Source of the DNA: Diadema setosum
Taxonomy: Eukaryota > Echinodermata > Echinoidea > Diadematoida > Diadematidae
Assembly (NCBI RefSeq): GCF_964275005.1
Contig: NC_092705.1
Coordinates: 13,362,385 to 13,426,384, forward strand
Length of the DNA: 64,000 nt
Reading direction: 5' to 3'
Within the stretch, counting starts at the first letter, position 1; every line of letters begins with the position of its first letter. Both the position numbers and the translations under genes were made by a program. Positions 57,601-64,000 of this stretch are shown in pieces. The notes beneath the pieces are model-generated. The model was not told where the DNA came from. It did no database searches and saw nothing but the letters and a program-made list of their open reading frames with translations.

Positions 57601-60600
57601 ACAGTTGAGTCCATTTCTATAGTTCCTTCACTTAATTCATATTCAGAGTGTTCCGTTGACTGTACAAATGGTCCTCGTCTATCTTGACTGAGTTCAGGAG
57701 AATAACTCAAGCCCGAGCTTTTTGCAGTATGAAGTTGGTCATGATCTGCACCTTGTGACCCAGTGGAACTGGAAAATTGGTCCTGTAAAAATGGCATTAA
57801 CTCATGGGGCCTTAGGACACCCATCATCATTCCTCCTGGCTGTTGAGGGCTGTGGTCAGCCTCAGGAGAAAGATGCCTATCATCAGTGTCATCTTCACCA
57901 GACTGGGTTCCCAGCTCACCAAATGACTGGAGATGCCGCTGAAGGTCCTTGGGCCTGAAGACCTGACCCTGCATCATTCTACGATAATCCATTCCCTCCC
58001 TCTGCCATGTTGATGGTGACCCATCAGATGGTGGTGCTCCGGGACTTCCTACTGATGATTGGAGATCCCGTTCATGTGACTCTGGGTGAGGAATCGATGG
58101 TGAATGTTCCAGGGGAGGTTCGTTGGAAAGTCTGGCATGAGGCTGGTGATAATGTATGGCCTCCATCCTTTCCTGGTACTTCTGCTGCTGTCTTTCAATC
58201 TGTCTCTGCAACTCTTGCTGCTTATGCAGTAACCTAGCTTGCTGCAACATTTGTTTTTCTTCCAAATGCTGCTTCTCTTCCAACAGCTGCTGATGACGCA
58301 GTTCAAGAGCGATTTCTGCAGATCTGATTGCTTCTTGCCTTTCTCTCTCCCTCACGGTGTCTTGCTGCTGCATACCCTCAGCATCAGTGTCCTCACTAGA
58401 GATATGATTACCACCATTCCTGCTTTCTTCATCAATCTCTGACGTGTTGACACTATCCTCGGCAGCAGCCGAAGCTAGGTAGTCGCCAGTCCTTTCTGTA
58501 GCATGCACATCAGCTGCAGGAGACACTGCTACCTTTGGTGAGGTTGAGACCAGTTTACTAGAATTTCTGTGTGGTGACTGATGATGCAGGATTGAATCGT
58601 TGCTAGGTGGAGTGTGTTGGCTAGCCAGTGGCACTCTTTGACTTGGAAATCTTGTTGTATACGGTTCCTGACTGTGCTCGGCCACTGACAAAAGTGTGCT
58701 TATGGCACCAACATCTTCTCCTACAGTTTGCTCTTCTTCTGGTACATCTTGACCACCTGTCTCTAACTGGTTTGTTCCCTCAAGGGAGGTGAATGGAGGA
58801 TGAGTTCGGGCTAAAACACACCGAGACTGATGAAGAAATCTGCCGCTTGCATCATCCTGTAGTGGATAGGGAACATACGTTGGCAGTTTGACAGTGGGGT
58901 AATTCATCATGAGCCTGTCCCTGCGCTCCTGTAGCTTGCGCTGAGCCTGACGAAGAGACTCCTTGTTATCCCTCTGCCTGTCCAGGAGTCTCTGTTGATA
59001 GGCTCTGGCACGCTGCAGCCAGTCTGCACTTGAGTCTGCATCAGCTAGTAGTTGCTCATCTTCTTTGGGCAGCTCATCTCTGGTATTGCCAGAGCCTTGG
59101 CCTACAAGGAACTCTGGGCCTCTTTCACATCTTGACCTTGGTGATGCACCATCACCATCTGTTTCACTGTATGAAGTTGGAGCCTGTTGGCCAGGCTCAT
59201 GATGTAGACCATGGGCTGTGCTGACTTGACTGTGGTGTGGATCTGCGGTATGCTGCTGTGAAGCTGGGTGCTCGGTGCCAGTGACCACTCCTTTTGACTC
59301 TTGTGTCACATCCTGCCATGGCTGTGGGTATCTTGACATCACGGTGTAAGCATCCTCTACATCTGATGGTTGCTGCTCATCCTCAGCTTCCTCAGACTGA
59401 GCAGCCCCTTCCCTTTCTAGCTGGTCCCCACGCACTACTCTCTGGCCAGCTACCAGGTCTGTGGGCCAACCCTGGTCTCGAAGCATGGATGAAGGATCTG
59501 CTTGTGGGATATCCTCCCATGGGATGAAGAAAGCCTCCTTCAGATCCTGGAATTGCCTCTCTTGTTCCTTCCCTCTGGCTGCGATGTCTTCTTGTACTCT
59601 CTTTTGGTTGGACAGCTGGTATGTGTTAAGATAAATAAACATATGTTAGCGTTGAACACCTGCCTGCACAGTAAATTTCAAATGCAGGGTAATGGTTAAT
59701 ATCTAAATGCTTTCTGAAGAATAACACTTGCATTTTTTTCATTATAGGTTAATTAAACTTGTGAAATTTTGAATGAGAACCATTTCAAAAAAAACAAACA
59801 AAACAAAACAAAACAAAAACACCACTACTCCCTTCATGGCGCGAACTATCACAATATTTACAATTTACCACTTCCAAGTGATTCCATAATAAAACATCAC
59901 TAAGTGGCAACTCATTAATACCTGGTGATGTCTTATCTTGGCGGCACGTTCCACTGGATGAAGCAGGGTGGATCCGGATTCCCCCGACAGGCTCCCAGTC
60001 TCAAGAGACTTCCCTCCATTACTGCCACCCAACTCGGACCCCACGCTCTCGATGGGATATTCCGACAGCTCTGTGGGAGGGGTGATGGTCGGTGGTGGGG
60101 TAGCCTGGTAAGAGGAGGGCTGGGTGTCAACGGTTGAGGGTTCCTCTGTGGACGCACTGGTTGACTGGTCAGGTTCTGTCAAGGGATGGGAGACGTTGGG
60201 ACACTCGTTGAGAGGGAAGCCATTCATCTTAACTCAAAAAGCAGCACCGACTGTCATCTACATTGAACAGGTTTCCTGTACCTTCTACACAAATTAATTC
60301 CATGACTTTTCCATGTCTTTTCTACGTGAAAATTTAGAAATCCAGGAACTTTTTTTTTGGACAGTAACTTCATGAAAACGTAAGTGGTTAGTGTCAATAA
60401 ATGAAGTGAAATTTATACTATTAAATAAATTGTGTCCATGTAAAGTGTCAGTGTGTGTATCACACCAACAATGTCTGTGGTGGACGAGTTGATCCAAACT
60501 TGATTTGATAAAATGTTTTCCTAAAAACAAATTAATATTACCCCCCCCCCCAAAAAAAAAAAAATCACTAAAATGCAAAAAAAAAAAACCATCAAAATGT

Positions 60601-63598
60601 AAATATCTATGATTTTTCCATATGGTCTTAATTATACATTTCCCATGACTTTTCCAGGCACAACAAAAACCCCAATAACAAACAAAACAAAACAAACAAA
60701 CACCTTTTCATTACTTCATGACTTTTCCAGGTTTCCCATGACTCTGGGAAACCTGATTAAACACAAACTTTACATGCAAAGATTTTCCCCACAGTGTGAA
60801 AGAAAAACAAATGATGCACATTGCTTGCCAATGTATCAAGGTCAAGAGTTGACATCGTGTACACTACCTAGCGTTGGGACTGCTGGACGTCTAATGGAAG
60901 GCTGGCCTGTGGCCACTGAAGATGGAACTTTGGTTTCCTGCTTCTGCCAGTCATCCCTCTGTCCCCTGATTCTCCCCATCAACTTTTTCAGCATATCTGA
61001 GAGAGCATATAGCAACAGAATGTCTCCAAAAGATAAATACAATGGATTTTCATTGAAGCTACGGAGAATTGCATTTCCTGAACGAAAATATTTGTAATAA
61101 TCTATTGCACCTGATGTTCTACAACAATAAATAACATGTTGGGTGGTAATGCCTTGCATGAGTCAATACAATATGTTTACAAATGTCACACATGAAAGAT
61201 TGCACACATATGAAAATATTCCTTTCTCATTACACACTGATAATCATACTATACATGTGTGCACAAGCACTGTTGATGGTTTTCATTATTGGATAGAATA
61301 GATCGAGCCTCTTAAAGACCACATGGTCTGTACGCACATCATAAAAATAGGTTTTACCGAATACACACTGACAATGACATTAAATATAAGCAAATATCCT
61401 GTTGAGTGCCTTCATTAATGGACAGGATAGGGTGAGCCCCTTGAAAGACACAAGGTCTTAAAATACCTTACAGCCCTCCTCCCCCTCTAACAACAGCAAT
61501 GGTAGCAAAATGAACAATAAAATCCAAAGGAAAGGATTTTCCTTTTTTGAGATTGGACTTTACCTGCTCTGGCTGACACTGGCTTTGGTCCTGCACCGAC
61601 AATACTACCAGCATCACTTGGTCCCTTCCCCGGTGCCATCCAATGAGAAGGACCTGGTCCTGGACTGGCAAGACCGGCGGGCCTCTCCAAAACAACCTCA
61701 TCCCCATCACCGGCTTCCTCCTCGTCCCTTGCATGGGACACGTCTGGTGTCAGGTCCAGGTCTGTGTCCAGACCAGGGGCTCTCGGCTCCAGGGCTAGAG
61801 TGATATCCCCTGCATAGTCTGGAAAGTGAAACAACAGCGGGGAGATAAGATCACGGCCCAGGTTCAAATTGCAGATTACAACAAGTCAATCACATCAAAC
61901 TCACGGAGGGATCAACGAGAAATCAAGGAGATAGGAAATGTTTTTGAAAAATGCATATAACTGGAGAAAACAATTAACAAAAACAAGGAGACTTCAATAT
62001 TCTCCTGTCAGGATATTTAGACATTGTTCAACGTGGAGGCAGCAGCCTGTGGAATCAGGGAGATTTAGCAGTTCTGTCTGGTTAATGGTATACAAATAAT
62101 GCCAGTTACCACAGCGTGTTAGTAAGAATTTTCCACCAGATTGTAACTTTGGAAAAGTTGGTCACACACAAGGTGAAGCTGAATGTGTTTCTTTTTGTTC
62201 AAAAGTTAATATGGAGGGAGGATAATTTTACTAACGCTTGACCTGGTAATGTGCATCATTTGTTTCATAACATTTTAACATGATTTGAATTCAGTGGAAG
62301 CCATTTTTACAGGATTCCCAGGCCAGCACCAGCTCAATACTTACTGAGCCGCACACACTAAAACAATTACAGACATTCATAATACACAGGCAATGTAGCT
62401 GAGAGCAGACAAGCAGTTGTCATTACAGGTAATTAGGATACTAACATGGGCTGAAAAGTAAATTGGGGCCTGTAGGCAAAACAAAAGACTGGTCACATGA
62501 AAGCTCTCAGCCAATCAATTGATAAGGATCCATGTTACCATTTCATAACATGCCTCAATACTTGCCTGTGTGAGCCATGTACATATCTTCGAAAGCCTCC
62601 TCCAGCTGGTGCTGCCGTTCAGCTTTCTCTTCAAGTCTGCGGTGGGGCGGCTGGAACACTTGACGCTGTAAGAGTACAAACAAAATGAACATGGGATGTC
62701 CTAACACTGGCTTGAAATGCATGCTCTGTAAAACTAGAATTGTTCGCATGCATTTCAATTTTATGACTTTTTGCGAGAGCCAAGATTTGCAAAATTAAAA
62801 TGTACACAAAAGTTCTCTACTACACTTTATGCACTGAATGCCAGTGGCAATTCATGAAAATTTCATGCTGCGAAAAAGGCCGTCTGCTCCAATTCGCGAA
62901 AATTCATGCTGCAAAAATATCTTGTTTTACAGTATGTCAATTCTCCGACCTTACTTTTCTCAATGTGGTTCTTCTACAGTAACAATGAATTTTGTAATAA
63001 TTGTAAAAGGAACATTTCTTGGTCCACATGAGTTTGGAAAAAAACTCACAGTATTAAGAAAACACACTGACATGCTTATGGACATCTTTATCAATGCTTG
63101 ATTTTGTGTGTGTTTTTCCTTCATGACAACTCCTTGAGGAGTCAGAGTGTCACGTTTCATGTCAGATTTCACGATAAAACATTGAGACACTGTAAAAATC
63201 TTTAAAGCTGATTGAAAACTGTTTTACTGTACATTTCACTTGCTTACAAAATAATGAATGGAACATCCTTGATAAGAGTTTGACATGTTTTTACAGAGTA
63301 TCATAACTTAGGATGGTTCTTAATAGAATAAAACAGAAGCTCGAGCTCAAATTGGGGAAATGCCGAAGCTTACTGGGATATCAGCCACAACTGCCTGCCT
63401 CCGCCTTCGATCAGCGTGTTGGAGTCCACTCAGCTCGAGGAGGAGCTGTTGGTAGTCTTGCTTCAAGAGCTCCTTCTGTTTGGCGTGCCGGTGCCTGAGG
63501 GCGGCCTTCTCGTGCCGCTCCCTGAGCTCCATCTCCACCCTCTCCACCTCCTTGCCCATCCGTTCGGCCTCCTCCTCTGCAGCTTGCCTCGCATCATC
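48517..63598 (-). CDS. CEP295: CEP295 centrosomal protein (3' twelve exons; N-terminus outside the window)
   Basis: Twelve exons on the - strand join in phase to 6174 bases, 2057 residues plus stop. Ten are typical in size; one is a single 4.1-kb exon. Landmarks that match CEP295 are DARQAAEEEAERM and the following basic helix, LEEAFEDMYMAHT, KLMGRIRGQRDDW, TLLHPVERAAKIR, GILEEPDLTF, then SLQEAFLRRKQAFVRASQSR and QLEEVKKQKEEREREAYAAN-like sequence in the C-terminal ALMS motif. CEP295 (fly Ana1) is a known centriole-wall protein needed for centriole-to-centrosome conversion. Human CEP295 is longer (about 2600 residues), and roughly 200 N-terminal residues precede the first exon seen here, so a few exons lie beyond 64000. 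All introns are GT-AG except one GC-AG. Confidence 0.95.
49295..49430. mobile_element. Partial pogo-like MITE in CEP295 intron
   Basis: Starts CAGTGCCCTCCCGTTATAAT, and the body resembles 22310-22495 until ttgttcagctataacaaatt; the right end is decayed. Confidence 0.6.
49630..49732 (-). CDS. CEP295: CEP295 exon within the ALMS motif (source of a partial duplication)
   Basis: 103 bp; begins DVKVYEASSSAPAMTLKTSS (Asp completed across the junction) and ends KEMRERNL. Donor gtaaga, acceptor tatcatccag. The first 62 bases and the acceptor are repeated in tandem at 49869-49930. Confidence 0.88.
49671..50066. repeat. Tandem duplication of about 198 bp including part of a CEP295 exon
   Basis: 49671-49868 and 49869-50066 are almost identical (differences such as gatggcgg against gatggagg). 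Each copy has the acceptor-side 62 bp of the exon, its acceptor, and part of a pogo-like MITE (from about 49773 and 49971). The MITE's remaining right end lies at 50067-50158. The duplicated exon piece has no donor. Confidence 0.92.
50512..51369 (-). mobile_element. Pearl/HINE-like element, second family
   Basis: On the - strand it starts with a hairpin (tacccccgccaaacgaagtt ... gggggtatata), then a GGTCGGGC-type short repeat (51288-51321), then about four core units of roughly 160 bp, each with gttgccatggtaacggcat. It ends ggcgggggtataaccagtcg, then ctgtagcaacatttctagtt. The end (ccagtcg ... catttctagtt) is shared with the elements at 40748 and 42241, so the two families are related. It lies in a CEP295 intron. 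Confidence 0.75.
51756..51962 (-). CDS. CEP295: CEP295 exon, start of ALMS motif
   Basis: 207 bp, phase 1 at both ends. It encodes SLQEAFLRRKQAFVRASQSR, EQEIKVRAQSR and KTLQDWKRSKVKSKKKQ: a basic helix equivalent to the vertebrate SLQEAFIKRKKSFMERS region. Acceptor cattgcag, donor gtgtgt. Confidence 0.93.
52584..52758 (-). CDS. CEP295: CEP295 exon
   Basis: Starts IEEGPLDNSQSSQASVSQSL after gacatgcag and ends TLTQT plus one base, donor gtaggt. Joining to the next exon makes Ala followed by SLQEAF, as in the family. Confidence 0.85.
53102..53155. mobile_element. Left-end fragment of a pogo-like MITE
   Basis: CAGTGCACTCCCATTATAAC after a TA-like context, continuing gaacacggctataacaaaatt, then breaking off. 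Only about 50 bp of the family remains. Confidence 0.65.
53391..53630 (-). CDS. CEP295: CEP295 exon with GILEEPDLTF
   Basis: 80 codons, phase 0 at both ends, acceptor gcaattgcag and donor gtatgg. It contains METGILEEPDLTFHTTFDTT, matching the conserved G-I-x-EEPELTLV-type segment just before the C-terminal ALMS region. Confidence 0.9.
54032..54404 (-). mobile_element. Non-autonomous dispersed element, family A, copy 2
   Basis: Reverse-oriented copy of 8012-8384, same length. It starts tttaaaggcatagtttacca and ends aaggtaaactggacctttaa. It lies in the CEP295 intron between exons 53391-53630 and 54653-54787. Confidence 0.75.
54653..54787 (-). CDS. CEP295: CEP295 exon
   Basis: 45 codons, phase 0 at both ends, acceptor gcacgcag and donor gtgagc. 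It encodes a Ser/Pro-rich linker with LPLFSDVSLSGFSMSQDG. Conservation is weak, but phase, splice sites and continuity support it. Confidence 0.7.
55488..59615 (-). CDS. CEP295: CEP295 giant central exon (1376 codons)
   Basis: An uninterrupted 4128-bp exon, phase 0 at both ends (acceptor acataccag, donor gtaaga). It begins LSNQKRVQEDIAARGKEQER, a helix continuing the previous exon. It holds a strong Gln/Glu-rich coiled coil (around 58150-58350; LEEKQHLEEKQMLQQARLLH) and long disordered Ser/Gln/Pro-rich stretches. A motif of about 15 residues of the form VFRP-x-DL-xxx-LQ occurs four times (about 57970, 57810, 57550 and 57280), once as VLRPHELMPFLQ. Internal repeats are known in the same region of vertebrate CEP295, although their sequence differs. 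The + strand frames over this exon are shadows. Confidence 0.95.
59922..60232 (-). CDS. CEP295: CEP295 exon
   Basis: Ser/Thr/Pro-rich, ending in the conserved STLLHPVERAAKIRHHQ before gtatta. The 3' boundary is sure. The 5' boundary at 60232 (acceptor ctttttgag) is chosen because it keeps phase with the previous exon; an acceptor five bases further in would not. Confidence 0.8.
60868..60996 (-). CDS. CEP295: CEP295 exon with KIR/RIR helix
   Basis: 129 bp, phase 1 at both ends. It encodes DMLKKLMGRIRGQRDDWQKQ, matching the vertebrate KKLLNKIRSQKSLW segment. The donor is gtagtg and the acceptor ctctctcag. Confidence 0.85.
61564..61818 (-). CDS. CEP295: CEP295 exon
   Basis: 255 bp, phase 1 at both ends, acceptor actttccag and donor gtaaag. 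It begins DYAGDITLALEPRAPGLDTD, aligning with the family's N-L-I-L-x-LEPE region, and continues into an acidic, low-complexity linker. Confidence 0.85.
62566..62665 (-). CDS. CEP295: CEP295 exon, followed by a GC donor
   Basis: Starts RQVFQPPHRRLEEKAERQ after acceptor ctcttacag and encodes the conserved LEEAFEDMYMAHT. The donor is CACACAG|gcaagt: GC in place of GT, otherwise a perfect consensus. No alternative GT donor keeps the frame. Confidence 0.9.
62726..62938. mobile_element. MITE with GTAAAACAAG/GTAAAACTAG ends, copy 2
   Basis: Ends gtaaaactagaattgttcgc and, on the - strand, gtaaaacaagatatttttgc, with gcatgaattttcgcgaatt-like subterminal repeats on the right. Same family as 46601-46816. 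Confidence 0.65.
63374..63598 (-). CDS. CEP295: CEP295 exon (first visible)
   Basis: 75 codons, phase 0 at both ends, between acceptor atgacacag and donor gtaagc. It encodes DDARQAAEEEAERM, then a charged coiled-coil-like helix with HRHAKQKELLKQDYQQLLLE and RRRQAVVADIP. This is the conserved N-terminal segment of the family. Confidence 0.93.
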
Positions 63599-64000
63599 CT
63601 GTGTCATGTGAATATCTTTTATTCTTTAAAGGTTTGTACACTACCAGCCATGGGAATTTTCTTTCACCTCAAAACATATTGATTATATTTACCAATATGC
63701 CACTATTAAGAAGGCAACCAAAACACAACGCAAACAAAACAAGCACATCACAAATCGAAATGTCATAAGAATATCAATACCACAATTGTGATATTTAACA
63801 CCTTTTTTTATATAGATTGTATCACAAATTTAAAAATATGTTCATATAATTATCATACCTGGCAGTGGGATGACAAGACCTTGTAAATCAGCTGGCACAT
63901 ATTCAAAACCTCCTAACTCAAATTTTAATATCAAACATACTGATTTGGATATCAAAACATTACAATTAATTAATGTGATCGAATTCAATGTTTCCACATT
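63599..64000 (-). other. CEP295 intron at the right edge
   Basis: No exon with family similarity is recognised. The upstream N-terminal exons should lie beyond the right edge. Confidence 0.6.

Noticed and set aside
63859..63912. Possible 18-codon CEP295 exon (EVLNMCQLIYKVLSSHCQ) with good splice sites and matching phase
   Set aside because: The sequence shows no similarity to the region preceding DARQAAEEEA in CEP295, so splice-like signals alone were not accepted. cDNA across this junction would decide.

Overview
This is nuclear DNA from an animal: split genes with GT-AG introns, long introns, abundant microsatellites and many small non-autonomous transposons. The repeat types (pearl/HINE-like elements with CCGT repeats, pogo-like TA-flanked MITEs, tRNA-derived SINEs with an ATT tail) and the clearly bilaterian proteins point to a marine invertebrate. 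An echinoderm is my best guess, from general familiarity only. I see no prokaryotic operon, CRISPR array, virus or intact transposase.

Three protein-coding genes are supported, each by exons that join in phase. (1) The 3' part of an LHFPL-type tetraspan gene on the + strand: exons 4786-4884 and 19760-19878, separated by a 14.9 kb intron; its 5' exons lie left of the window. (2) A complete COMMD2 on the + strand: five exons, 37091-43790, 200 residues. (3) CEP295 on the - strand: twelve exons from 63598 down to 48517, 2057 residues; the N-terminal part lies right of the window. COMMD2 and CEP295 are convergent, with stop codons about 4.7 kb apart. The genes belong to unrelated processes (tetraspan membrane protein; Commander endosomal sorting; centriole maturation), so nothing suggests a shared pathway.

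Layout: 1-4785 is intron or upstream sequence. 4885-19759 is the LHFPL intron, with a pyrimidine-rich minisatellite (about 5.6-7.7 kb), a GATA microsatellite (8.5-9.0 kb) and several palindromic elements. 19.9-28 kb is LHFPL 3' UTR or flank, mostly unique sequence with two small MITEs. 28.5-36.9 kb is a dense repeat island: SINEs, nested palindromes, an AAACT microsatellite and a degenerate GC-box tandem array. COMMD2 follows, its fourth intron nearly filled by two copies of one 1.2-1.3 kb element. 43.8-48.5 kb is intergenic with MITEs, and 48.5-63.6 kb is CEP295.

The observations most worth following are the nested palindrome at 31.7-33.2 kb, the pair of pearl/HINE-like elements inside COMMD2, the partial tandem duplication of a CEP295 exon that creates a decoy splice acceptor, a fourfold motif inside the giant CEP295 exon, a GC-AG intron, and an interstitial telomere-like tract. 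I found no convincing new biological system.
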